35,303 nucleotides of DNA from an uncultured Ectothiorhodospiraceae bacterium (GCA_947260005.1 CAMYOL010000014.1:141669-176971), one strand, 5' to 3'; positions 25,682 through 32,578 are shown, counted from the first letter of the stretch. Translations and numbers: made by a program. The notes: a model not told the origin generated them from the sequence alone.

Positions 25682-25918
25682 TTATGGAATATCAATAGTT
25701 TTTAAAGAAGATTGAGCATCCATGCCATGAAGAATCCAGCTAGTAGACAGGCCGCTACCTGTACCAAGCTCAAGAAAATTTGCTTTTGGTTTAGTCGCTG
25801 AAAGAGTAGACAGGAGTGAACCCAACTGGGTGTCTGATACCTGGTCAAAATTGAGGCTATATGTAGCTTCTAATATACTTGTATAGGAATAAGGGAAAAC
25901 TTCAACCAGGTCTTTCAT
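25682..25918 (-). pseudogene. Truncated class I SAM-dependent methyltransferase
   Basis: Frame of 78 residues containing the start of an O-methyltransferase-like protein: an N-terminal helix region and the SAM-binding motif I, NFLELGTGSGLSTSWIL, ending at LKTIDIP where the second Rossmann strand would begin. A functional domain would need about 120-150 more residues. No continuation was found in the next 40 bases before the neighbouring gene. It is most likely a 5' gene fragment left by a deletion or insertion. Confidence 0.7.
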
Positions 25919-25965
25919 TTATGTTAGTGCTCCATCCATTTACGAGCAGTCACTCGAAGTGACTT

Positions 25966-26382
25966 TTAGGAGTAATTTACATCCCGTTTTACCATAAATC
26001 TTTCTGGATTATCCAGGTTGGCAAAACCAAATTTTTTATATAGACCATGAGCGCTAGCCGTACCTAAAAGCCATAATCTGACCTGTAGGTCTGGTTGTTC
26101 AACGATGTGTTTTACTAGCTTTGTACCTAATCCTTTACCGCGATGGTCTTCAAAAATAAAGCAATCCATTAGATATGCAAAAACGACGTTGTCAGTAACC
26201 ACTCTGGAAAAACCAAGCATATTATTTTTTGAGTCATATAAACCGAAACAAATCGAATTCTCGATAGATTTCTTTACTCTTTTGAGGCTTCGACCTTTGG
26301 CCCAATAGGATGTATTACATAAATATTCATGGATAGCCCCAACATTGAGTTTAGATTTGTCCTTCGAAATATAATATTCCAT
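25966..26382 (-). CDS. GNAT family N-acetyltransferase
   Basis: Small acetyltransferase of 138 residues when started at the ATG at 26382, which opens MEYYISKDKSKLNVGAIHEY as in the family; the frame stays open to 26517 but that part overlaps the decayed methyltransferase. The acetyl-CoA loop is DHRGKGLGTKLVKHI and the end AHGLYKKFGFANLDNPERFM is the classic GNAT C-terminal strand-helix. It resembles YjaB-like or single-domain GNATs of unknown substrate. The gene is very AT-rich and lies between two broken methyltransferase genes. Confidence 0.85.
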   Translation of the reverse strand: MEYYISKDKSKLNVGAIHEYLCNTSYWAKGRSLKRVKKSIENSICFGLYDSKNNMLGFSRVVTDNVVFAYLMDCFIFEDHRGKGLGTKLVKHIVEQPDLQVRLWLLGTASAHGLYKKFGFANLDNPERFMVKRDVNYS

Positions 26383-26462
26383 ATTATAAAGTCTGCTGTT
26401 TAGGTTTAATGAATATATATGCCAAATAATTTCAAAGTTTGAATAAGATATTTTAATAATGT

Positions 26463-26932
26463 TTAGTTGTGTTTTATTCCAGAGTATACAGCATACCGGT
26501 AATACTGATACCAGCAATTTTTATTCAAACAAGCATATAGCTTTGTAAAAACAGATTGAAGTTCTGGTTCAGTAGAATGATGTAATGATAAACCTGATAT
26601 GATGACATCATATTCACCCTTAATGGGTTCATGTATATAGTCAGTGTGGTTGTAGCTTATAGCCGGATCGCCAGAAAACCGCTGTTTGGCTTTTTCAAGA
26701 ATCTCATTAGAGATGTCGATGAGAGTTATTTCGCAGTTCGGAAACACATGCCTTACCAGAGATGAAAATAAGCCTGTTCCCGCACCAAGATCAAGTATCT
26801 TAAAACCAGCATCAGTAGCAAAAGGTATTTGACCGATTGCAATACCATAAAATCATCGAAACAGCTGATATATTTCTTCCTGGTGGCATCATAGTCTTGA
26901 GCAGCAACATCAAAGATCATGGAAAGATTCAT
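26463..26932 (-). pseudogene. Frameshifted SAM-dependent methyltransferase
   Basis: Two frames together spell one methyltransferase. From ATG 26932 the first reads MNLSMIFDVAAQDYDATRKK and ends near CFDDF. The second resumes as GIAIGQIPF..., then motif I KILDLGAGTGLFSSLV, TLIDISNEILEKAKQRF and YDVIISGLSLHH. Adding one T in the T4 run at 26849-26852 (minus strand) would join them as DDFYGIAIGQ. After LYACLNKN the C-terminus is also unlike the family and stops early. A recent single-base deletion plus loss of the 3' end fits; a sequencing error at the homopolymer is the alternative for the first lesion. Confidence 0.75.
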
Positions 26933-26963
26933 TAATTGGCCTTAATGAATCGTTAGCGTGTCG

Positions 26964-27647
26964 TTATGGTACTTTGCCATAAATGGTGACCATATCAGGA
27001 CGTTCAGTAAAGTAATAATGCACCCAGATATAGACATGATTGAATAGCGCAACCAAAAGTGCCGCCTCAGATAAAAAGAGTAGCCCCGGTAAATAGAGAA
27101 TCATAAGGCCATAAACATACATGCCGTTATCAGTATATTTGAATATCCCTTTTTTTACATAAGGCTCGTTATAGTTTTTATCAAAGTGATCAATGCCGTA
27201 CGCTCGCGCAATCGTAAAATATTTTTTTATGGAATAAAAAAGATAAATTATCGGTATCGCTATTACTACCGCTAATACATATGAGAGTACAGGAACGATA
27301 GGTAGAGAATTTTTATTACTATATGCAAGAAATATAATTGCAATTAGCCGGCTTACAAATAATAACGAAAACCCAATCGCATATAATTTGAATGCCCGAT
27401 TTAGACCATAGCGTTTTGTAAATGTTTTTTTATAGAGTTCAAGCCGCCAGACTAACCAGACATAAATTTGATGAATAATGGGGACGGCTATCGCCAGCCA
27501 TAACCACTCGTTCGTACCTATCCCCCATAATGACCCATTGAGTACCTCAGGCCGATTGTATATGTATAACTTTATAGACAGTAATAAAACTATTAATGAA
27601 AAAAAATGCCAGATTTGAAGTTCAAATATCTTTTGAGTTGTATTCAT
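26964..27647 (-). CDS. Membrane methyltransferase-like protein (PEMT/ICMT fold)
   Basis: Integral membrane protein of 227 residues with about six hydrophobic segments. The C-terminal part YTDNGMYVYGLMILYLPGLL followed by HVYIWVHYYFTERPDMVTIYG matches the SAM- and phospholipid-binding end of the phosphatidylethanolamine methyltransferase / isoprenylcysteine methyltransferase superfamily, with the paired acidic residues in TERPDM. Substrate not predictable. Low GC compared with the core part of the window. Confidence 0.8.
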   Translation of the reverse strand: MNTTQKIFELQIWHFFSLIVLLLSIKLYIYNRPEVLNGSLWGIGTNEWLWLAIAVPIIHQIYVWLVWRLELYKKTFTKRYGLNRAFKLYAIGFSLLFVSRLIAIIFLAYSNKNSLPIVPVLSYVLAVVIAIPIIYLFYSIKKYFTIARAYGIDHFDKNYNEPYVKKGIFKYTDNGMYVYGLMILYLPGLLFLSEAALLVALFNHVYIWVHYYFTERPDMVTIYGKVP

Positions 27648-27724
27648 ATACTGAACCTTAGACTAAATGCTTAGTACAATATTTTTCAGTTAGGCTACTG
27701 GTCTGGTTTCAACTGAACCGGTTT

Positions 27725-28045
27725 CTACTGGGTTGGCATCTGCATCATCTCTGACACTTCTAGTGAACCATCAATTTCAAGAAAAGGGCATTCTTGTGCT
27801 ATCGAGAGTGCGGCCTCCATCGAGTCTGCTTTTATAATCGAGAACCCGGACATTGCACTACTTCCTCCTTCTCTAGTTGTCCCATCAGGACTGACTGTAG
27901 TGGTATCCTTTAATGGAATGGTCGGGATGACAACAGCGTCACCGAGTGATGATAACCATCCTATATATTTCTCAAAATGTTTTTTGGCTTCTTCCGGGTT
28001 TGATGGGTGGTCACCGCCCAGATAAACTAATACGAATTGCTTCAT
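27725..28045 (-). CDS. YCII-related domain protein
   Basis: Protein of 106 residues with the YCII/DGPF fold: FVLVYLGGDHPSNPEEAKKH, a central GGSSAMSGFSIIKADS and SMEAALSIAQECPFLEIDGSLEV. Stand-alone proteins of this type are often encoded near sigma factors or oxidoreductases; function is mostly unknown. The start lies within the last 35 bp of the upstream GNAT_6 gene and has a good AGAGGAA ribosome-binding site, so the two are translationally coupled. Confidence 0.88.
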   Translation of the reverse strand: MKQFVLVYLGGDHPSNPEEAKKHFEKYIGWLSSLGDAVVIPTIPLKDTTTVSPDGTTREGGSSAMSGFSIIKADSMEAALSIAQECPFLEIDGSLEVSEMMQMPTQ

Positions 28046-29165
28046 TGTAAATTCCTCTTAATTTCCTCTTGATCCCCTCAGGGAATAAAAAATTAAATCC
28101 TTGTCGTTTTTTCAGTATACGCTTAAGTGATTCAACAAGCTGTCCATACCACCCTGTGGGCTTTACATTTTTCACACAGCTCAAGGCGAAACGTTCTCTG
28201 CGATCAGACATCCAGTCCTGTTTGTAACGGTCATTCCCCGTCAGGAAGTCGATCTCCTCCACCTTATCGGTATCAATCACGTATTGCATCAGGAAACTGG
28301 TCAGTATTGATCCCGGTGAATACGGCTTCCACGCCTCGTCATACGCCAGCCTGAATATACTTGCTTTAGCGTGAAGTACAAACCAAAGCTGGGCAGCAAC
28401 AGGCTGCCCGTTTACATAAAGAACCGCGAGTCTAGACCAACCCGGCCTTGAAAAGTTTTCCACCATGCCATCTAGAAAGTCGACATACTGTTCATTCGCC
28501 TTCCAGCTAGCCGTGTAGACCGCATAGTAATCTGACATGGCCTGTGGCACTTCGTCGCCGGTAAAAAGACGAATTTCATAACCGTGTTCACGGTCGAGTT
28601 TGCGCTGTTTACGGGATATCGTATTACGCAGCCTGGCAGGGCGGGCTGCCAAATAGTCCTCATAGGACTGCCCCTGCACCCGATAAATCCAGTTATACAC
28701 CCGAAAATATCGTTCACAGTGATACCCAGCGGTTTCCATAATCTGTTGCAAGCCGACTATCCCGTTGTCATTGTCAGCGATTGGTTCCAATAGCAATGAA
28801 CGAAGTGGCAGCTGATCCAAACCCTGAACCAGGCAAGTGAGAATCTGCTGCTGATGATGTTCTTGGGTCGTAAGCAGAAGGCTATAATGGGTAGTATATC
28901 GATGCGTGAGTGAGTGAAAGTTATTCCCGGCACGCTTTATCAGAGGCAGGATGGCCAGCACTTTGTTTTCTGCCACTACACTATCAACATCAACTACACT
29001 ATCGATTACACAGGCCAGCAGCATTGCATCATCATCATCAAGTGTTTTGGCCAAATTAGCAAACCACGGGCGCGAGTAAAAGATACTGTCTTTCTCGCCT
29101 TGCTCAAAGAGTGCACTAGCACTGTCGGGTAGCTGCTCCCAGTCGGTGTAACATACAAACTCCAT
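28011..29165 (-). CDS. GNAT_6 / FemAB-like acyltransferase
   Basis: Protein of 384 residues resembling the BioF2/CelD-like GNAT_6 (PF13480) group: an N-terminal pseudo-GNAT half, then RPARLRNTISRKQRKLDREHGYEI, the core segment YYAVYTASWKANEQ, VNGQPVAAQLWFVLHAKASIFRLAYDE and PGSILTSFLMQYVID with DFLTGNDRYKQDWM. Members are found in exopolysaccharide and lipid pathways and transfer acyl or aminoacyl groups. It follows the 99-residue unknown gene by 18 bp and overlaps the YCII gene by 35 bp. GC is higher than in flanking genes. The substrate is unknown. Confidence 0.88.
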   Translation of the reverse strand: MEFVCYTDWEQLPDSASALFEQGEKDSIFYSRPWFANLAKTLDDDDAMLLACVIDSVVDVDSVVAENKVLAILPLIKRAGNNFHSLTHRYTTHYSLLLTTQEHHQQQILTCLVQGLDQLPLRSLLLEPIADNDNGIVGLQQIMETAGYHCERYFRVYNWIYRVQGQSYEDYLAARPARLRNTISRKQRKLDREHGYEIRLFTGDEVPQAMSDYYAVYTASWKANEQYVDFLDGMVENFSRPGWSRLAVLYVNGQPVAAQLWFVLHAKASIFRLAYDEAWKPYSPGSILTSFLMQYVIDTDKVEEIDFLTGNDRYKQDWMSDRRERFALSCVKNVKPTGWYGQLVESLKRILKKRQGFNFLFPEGIKRKLRGIYNEAIRISLSGR

Positions 29166-29183
29166 TAAGAAACTCAGCGAATG

Positions 29184-29483
29184 TTAATCGCCGAACGGAT
29201 CATCAGAGACAAAGATGTTGAGATAGGGCGCATAGGTTAATACCGCGCCTTGCAGGGTCCCCAGGTCATCGAAGGCGTCTATGACTTGTATCTGGTAGTT
29301 TTCATTTTGGGTGTCTGTTTTCAGTGTTTCCAGGGCAGTGAGTAATGGACTGATTTCCTGGTTATCCAGATACCTGTTCAGCATCTGCAGTGCGATGTCG
29401 ATATCAGCAATCTTAATGGATTGGCCCTTGTTTTTAATTTTCGCTACGGTTTTACTCGAATCGTTTTGTGTTTTACTAACCAA
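29184..29483 (-). CDS. Hypothetical 99-residue protein, first gene of the GNAT_6-YCII set
   Basis: Family not recognised. The N-terminal 25 residues are Lys/Ser-rich, followed by a helical segment (about 28-56, LQMLNRYLDNQEISPLLTAL) and an acidic C-terminus ending SDDPFGD. No signal peptide or membrane segment. It sits 18 bp upstream of the GNAT_6 gene on the same strand and is likely cotranscribed with it. A TATAAT-like element on the minus strand near 29545-29550 could be its promoter. Confidence 0.65.
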   Translation of the reverse strand: MVSKTQNDSSKTVAKIKNKGQSIKIADIDIALQMLNRYLDNQEISPLLTALETLKTDTQNENYQIQVIDAFDDLGTLQGAVLTYAPYLNIFVSDDPFGD

Positions 29484-29589
29484 TGTTAATTACCCCGTGC
29501 AACAGTCTTTATCGAAAAGGAAAAATGGTATAACAATTATCGATTATATAATACCTTTTTACATACAACGTAAAAGATTAAACCGCTAA

Positions 29590-29721
29590 TTAAGCAATTT
29601 CAAAGGAGCCGTAGAAAACTAATATTGGAGGTGCGACAATAAGAGCAATCAAAACAAAGAGGCGCAAGCTTTCAAACCGCGCCCGAAACCACATAGCAGT
29701 TGAAGGTCCGAACAGTGCCAT
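29590..29721 (-). CDS. Possible 43-residue membrane peptide at the distal end of the cassette array
   Basis: The frame from ATG at 29721 encodes 43 residues with a single hydrophobic helix (LFVLIALIVAPPILVFYG). It begins immediately after the truncated attC half site. No clear ribosome-binding site and no family. It could be the remnant of a cassette or a chance frame; the longer version opening at 29775 overlaps the FxsA-like gene and is less likely. Confidence 0.2.
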   Translation of the reverse strand: MALFGPSTAMWFRARFESLRLFVLIALIVAPPILVFYGSFEIA

Positions 29722-29752
29722 TGACCCAATGTGATTGAGTTCCTTGTTAGAG
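29700..29752 (-). repeat. Probable truncated attC half site
   Basis: On the minus strand the FxsA-like gene stops inside CTCTAAC (TAA shared with the motif), followed by AAGGAACTCAATC, which is how attC left halves look (R'' = RYYYAAC then AAGG...). The matching R' core GTTAGAG was not found in the following 160 bases. The array therefore appears to end here in a damaged attC. Confidence 0.4.
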
Positions 29753-30175
29753 TTTTGGTTTATAATTTGGATCAAAGTTTCGAACGATTGGACTAGTTAC
29801 CCAGACAAAAAGAATTATTAAACCTAGTGCATCTGTGACTACACCGGGAATAACTATAAGTATAACCGCCCAAAAAAATAGCCCAACCAATATTCCCACC
29901 TTACCAAAGTACTGTACACATGGAGCATTGGGATCTTTTTTACTTTTATCTGATATGGATTCCCAATCCACGTTTTTCATTGCTCCAAGCATTTCTTTTT
30001 TTCGGGATCGATTTATCCAGATAAATAACAATCCTACTGCTGTAGTCACTATATATACAAAAATTAAATTTAAAATGCCGAGTTTTTCAACTAAGTATGC
30101 AGTTACAGATACCTCTGCAATAGCTGCAATTAACATGATTATTGTAAATACGACAATTTTATTTTTGGTAAACAT
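29747..30175 (-). CDS. FxsA-like membrane protein (cassette 6)
   Basis: Inner-membrane protein of 142 residues with three or four hydrophobic segments. The signature is the C-terminal VGLFFWAVILIVIPGVVTDALGLIILF, as in FxsA, and the N-terminal VEVSVTAYLVEKLGILN-like helix pair. The E. coli protein is known because its overproduction relieves exclusion of phage T7 in F-plasmid cells; a normal role is not defined. The gene starts 8 bp from the attC R' core and ends inside another R''-like motif, the compact layout of an integron cassette. Confidence 0.8.
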   Translation of the reverse strand: MFTKNKIVVFTIIMLIAAIAEVSVTAYLVEKLGILNLIFVYIVTTAVGLLFIWINRSRKKEMLGAMKNVDWESISDKSKKDPNAPCVQYFGKVGILVGLFFWAVILIVIPGVVTDALGLIILFVWVTSPIVRNFDPNYKPKL

Positions 30176-30182
30176 TGAAAAA

Positions 30183-30243
30183 CTCTAACGCCTAGCTAAG
30201 CAGCCGACGACAGGGAGCTCGCGACATGAGCACTTTGTTAGCC
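30183..30243 (-). repeat. attC site (cassette 5/6 junction)
   Basis: On the minus strand the 61-bp site opens with R'' GGCTAAC (30243-30237) and closes with R' GTTAGAG (30189-30183), which fits RYYYAAC...GTTRRRY. Near R' it reads TTAGCTAGGC, almost the same as in the attC at 34201-34257. It lies 2 bp from the stop of the double SnoaL gene and 8 bp from the next start. Confidence 0.85.
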
Positions 30244-30245
30244 AA

Positions 30246-31115
30246 TTAAAACTTACCATTATTATTTTTCCACTCACTGCGAGGCGGGATTGCTTCGGTT
30301 GTATCCCAATGCTCAACAATTTTTCTATCTTTTATGCGATAAAGATCAAAGAAGGAAGAATAAATTTGGTTAGCGTAACCATCGCATACAGAGAGAACAA
30401 AATTTCCTTCTGCTAATAGCTGATGGCATTTTTTATACTCAACAGAAGCTGATCTACCACTTTTTGCATTAGATAGAACGCTTTTTAATTGAGTTAAATC
30501 ATCGCCTAAGTATGGGTTGTGTTCCGTGTAGTGATCTTGACTGATGTAATCATTCAATTTATCGAGATCACCTTGAATCAGTATTTCTTCAATAAATGAT
30601 TCAATTAGCTTACGATTGCTTTCTGTGTCTTCAAGGTCTGTCGCTTCGGTTACCCCATCTACCATAGAGTGCCCGGAGTTATTAAGTTCCTCTCTATTTT
30701 GAATATTATCCCAATGTTCAACAGCTTGACCGTTTTCAAAGCGAAATATTTCGAAACCAATATTTCGTGTAGTAAAGTCATATTCCGTGTGGGCGAAGAC
30801 ATAATCACCATCTTCAAATACTCTGACGATATTTACTCGCGGTGATGTTTGAGATAGCCGCTCAAATAGCTCTGCCAACCCTTCACTTCCCTCATGTGTT
30901 TGCGGATTGTGTTGAATGTATTTAGCTTCATTGACGACAGATACTGATGCTGGATCACCCGTTTCGATGCCTTTCAATAATTTATTAATTTGTTCTTTCT
31001 TATTCGACAAGATTTGAGCTCGATAACGGATTTTAGTGGCCAACGTATAAGCCATGTGGTCGCCAAAATACGAAGCGGTTTGGCGGCCCAGGCGCGACCT
31101 TGGTTGACTTGTCAT
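30246..31115 (-). CDS. Double SnoaL-like (NTF2-fold) protein (cassette 5)
   Basis: Protein of 289 residues made of two SnoaL-like domains. The first (about 40-150) contains NEAKYIQHNPQTHEGSEGL, VFAHTEYDFTTRNIGFEIFRF and AVEHWDNIQ. The second (about 165-285) contains YISQDHYTEHNPYLGDD, FFDLYRIKDRKIVEHWDTTEAIP. Such proteins are of unknown substrate. The first 30 residues of the open frame are encoded by an inverted-repeat stretch and are probably not native; ATG at 31055 or TTG at 31010 are alternative starts. It ends at an attC site and starts 4 bp past the Sel1-like gene stop. Confidence 0.82.
   Translation of the reverse strand: MTSQPRSRLGRQTASYFGDHMAYTLATKIRYRAQILSNKKEQINKLLKGIETGDPASVSVVNEAKYIQHNPQTHEGSEGLAELFERLSQTSPRVNIVRVFEDGDYVFAHTEYDFTTRNIGFEIFRFENGQAVEHWDNIQNREELNNSGHSMVDGVTEATDLEDTESNRKLIESFIEEILIQGDLDKLNDYISQDHYTEHNPYLGDDLTQLKSVLSNAKSGRSASVEYKKCHQLLAEGNFVLSVCDGYANQIYSSFFDLYRIKDRKIVEHWDTTEAIPPRSEWKNNNGKF
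31038..31105 (-). repeat. Possible degenerate attC between the Sel1-like and SnoaL-like genes
   Basis: On the minus strand GGTCGCGCC pairs with GGCGACC with one bulged base, bracketed by AGTCAAC-like and GTTGGCC core-like motifs (the latter at 31044-31038). Core spacing on the two sides is unequal, so this may be a decayed attC or chance. If real, the two genes were once separate cassettes. Confidence 0.25.
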
Positions 31116-31119
31116 GAGT

Positions 31120-31668
31120 TTATTCTTTACTCATTTTTTCTTCTATTTTCTTTTTTAGATCAGTAAATTGACCTGGATTGAAATATCTTCCACCTGCAAA
31201 CTCACAACAGAAGAAAACAGAATAACCGTTTGATTCTTTGATAACATTATTAATGTAATTCATGGCTTCATCTAAGTTTTTATTATTCTCGTAATAAAGT
31301 TGTGCTAGATTAAATTCAGCAATAATGGCATCACTGTTTTGGTTAAAATACCCTGACTTACCTGTTGCGCCAACTAGTTTACCCTCAGCCCAGTCCCCCT
31401 CTGCCTTTTGTACACTAGCTTTTTTATACCAATACTCAGCTTTAGCTAAGTCAACATTAGTTCCCCACCCGTTCGCATAAAATATCCCCATACGCAACTG
31501 CGCCCAAGGCTCGTTGGCCTCAGCTCTAGGCTTCGTAATTTCAAATGCACGCTGGTAATTACCAGAGTTCCATGCCTTATCAGCAGTCCGTTCACCTGGG
31601 TTGGGGTTAGGACCTGCACAACCCGTCGCAATTAAAAACATTGTGGATACGATAACTAACTTAAACAT
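31120..31668 (-). CDS. Sel1-like repeat lipoprotein (cassette 5)
   Basis: Predicted lipoprotein of 182 residues: N-terminal hydrophobic segment and lipobox ending TGC-A (Cys17 in LIATGCAG). Residues 35-75 and 105-140 are tetratricopeptide/Sel1-like helices, with the Sel1 signature AQLRMGIFYANGWGTNVDLAKAEYWYKKA. Likely anchored in the outer or inner membrane as a protein-interaction scaffold; partner unknown. The start lies about 17 bp from the attC core at 31685, so it is the first gene of its cassette. Confidence 0.82.
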   Translation of the reverse strand: MFKLVIVSTMFLIATGCAGPNPNPGERTADKAWNSGNYQRAFEITKPRAEANEPWAQLRMGIFYANGWGTNVDLAKAEYWYKKASVQKAEGDWAEGKLVGATGKSGYFNQNSDAIIAEFNLAQLYYENNKNLDEAMNYINNVIKESNGYSVFFCCEFAGGRYFNPGQFTDLKKKIEEKMSKE

Positions 31669-31684
31669 ATTTCCCCCTTTAGAC

Positions 31685-31769
31685 TTATAACGCTCTCAAA
31701 CTTCTGACGATAGTGGCGTGGTTCTTGTGAATCAGCAAGAGGTACGACACTTTTGGTTGTCTGTTGAAT
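31685..31769 (-). repeat. attC site (cassette 4/5 junction)
   Basis: On the minus strand R'' ATTCAAC (31769-31763) and R' GTTATAA (31691-31685) fit RYYYAAC...GTTRRRY. Between them AGTGTCGT pairs with ACGCCACT around an inner CTTG-CTGATT-CAAG hairpin, giving the imperfect stem expected of a folded attC. Length is 85 bp. The exact R'' is less certain than R'. Confidence 0.6.
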
Positions 31770-31789
31770 GTGCAAATAATATGTATATT

Positions 31790-31826
31790 TTGACCTTTGC
31801 TTAATATGCGCATATACTATACGCAT
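31790..31826 (+). promoter_or_regulatory. ccdAB promoter with overlapping inverted-repeat operator
   Basis: TTGACC (31790-31795) and TATACT (31813-31818) are separated by 17 bp, close to a consensus sigma-70 promoter. The inverted repeat ATGCG (31806-31810) / CGCAT (31822-31826) flanks the -10 box and is a likely site for autorepression by the antitoxin or the CcdA-CcdB complex. The start codon follows 20 bp after the operator. Confidence 0.7.
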
Positions 31827-31846
31827 TAAATATAGGAGTAAAGACT

Positions 31847-32089
31847 GTGAAAGCGTTTGATAGCCAGGCCCCAAAGAAGCCAACAAATCTCTCCATAAAC
31901 AGTGACTTACTCTCGAAAGCACGCCAAATGAATATCAACCTCTCTGCCACGCTAGAAAATGAGCTTGCCAGACTATTACAAATTAAACAACGTGAGCAGT
32001 GGCTTCAAGAAAATGCAAAAGCCATTCAGGCATACAATGATTTTGTTGAAAGTGAAGGTGTTTTTAGTGATGGCGTCAGGAGTTTCTAA
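31847..32089 (+). CDS. ccdA: CcdA-like antitoxin (cassette 4, inverted)
   Basis: Antitoxin of 80 residues. The N-terminal half holds a ribbon-helix-helix DNA-binding fold (PTNLSINSDLLSKARQMNINLSATLEN) and the C-terminal half the toxin-binding tail ending WLQENAKAIQAYNDFVESEGVFSDGVRSF, the common CcdA signature. It uses a GTG start at 31847 with AGGAG 8 bp upstream. It is transcribed opposite to the other cassettes, from its own promoter. Its stop overlaps the toxin start (TAATG). Confidence 0.93.
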   Translation: MKAFDSQAPKKPTNLSINSDLLSKARQMNINLSATLENELARLLQIKQREQWLQENAKAIQAYNDFVESEGVFSDGVRSF

Positions 32090-32406
32090 TGAGCCAATTT
32101 AACGTTTATAAAAACAAAAATTCCAGAACCAGCAAAACCTTTCCATATTTACTAGACGTCCAGTCTGACTTACTCGATCAACTCCGCACAACAGTAGTCA
32201 TCCCTCTTGGTAAATACTCGATAGTAAAAGATCAGGTCATTACAAAACTTTGTCCAATTGTTGAAATTGACGGTAACAAATATGCGGCTCTCACTCAGCA
32301 GATCGCTGGAATCGAGAAATCAATATTAGGCGATAACGTTTCAAATATTTCGGATTATCGATCAGAGTTTATTGATGCTATTGATCTTATTATCACTGGC
32401 ATATAA
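32089..32406 (+). CDS. ccdB: CcdB-like gyrase toxin (cassette 4, inverted)
   Basis: Toxin of 105 residues with the CcdB fold: FNVYKNKNSRTSKTFPYLLDVQSDLLDQL, TVVIPLG, LCPIVEIDGNKYAALTQQIAGI and the C-terminal RSEFIDAIDLIITGI. CcdB inhibits DNA gyrase; the C-terminal region needed for poisoning is intact though the classic terminal Trp-Gly-Ile is TGI here. One-base overlap with ccdA gives coupled translation. Its stop codon is part of the attC R' core at 32401-32407, so the cassette is cut tightly. In integrons such pairs are thought to stabilise the array. Confidence 0.92.
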   Translation: MSQFNVYKNKNSRTSKTFPYLLDVQSDLLDQLRTTVVIPLGKYSIVKDQVITKLCPIVEIDGNKYAALTQQIAGIEKSILGDNVSNISDYRSEFIDAIDLIITGI

Positions 32407-32578
32407 CGGGGCTGTAGAATAACTGGAAATTTCATTTTTCTGCCCTCATAACTATTTGTTTTTGATCAAATTTATTTGCTTGCAATTTACGATATTGGGG
32501 TTTTTCTACAGCCTCAACGTCCCAATTAACCGGTGCCACGTTTTTTTGCGGCGTCAGTGTTAAATTACCTTGTTATGC
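32401..32578 (-). repeat. attC site interrupted by a 107-bp element (cassette 3/4 junction)
   Basis: On the minus strand R'' is GCATAAC (32578-32572), overlapping the thioesterase stop, and R' is GTTATAT (32407-32401). Without the inserted element and one 4-bp repeat the site would be about 67 bp, with GCCGC and GTGGC forming an inner stem. The element at 32409-32515 sits directly beside the R' core. Confidence 0.75.
32409..32515. mobile_element. MITE-like element, copy A
   Basis: Element of 107 bp, AT-rich and non-coding. The inner ends GGCTGTAGAATAAC (plus strand, from 32410) and GGCTGTAGAAAAAC (minus strand, ending 32513) are 14-bp inverted repeats with one mismatch. AACG occurs at both flanks (32405-32408 and 32516-32519). 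It differs from copy B at about ten positions and has exactly the same length. No transposase is encoded in it or nearby. Confidence 0.8.

Noticed and set aside
26930-26960. attC core near 26951 (GTTAGCG)
   Set aside because: The first base breaks the R consensus and no paired core or stem was found within 150 bp.
29600-29635. Third copy of the attC-targeting element
   Set aside because: GAGCCGTAGAAAAC resembles the element end but the following bases do not match and no second end or AACG flank was found.
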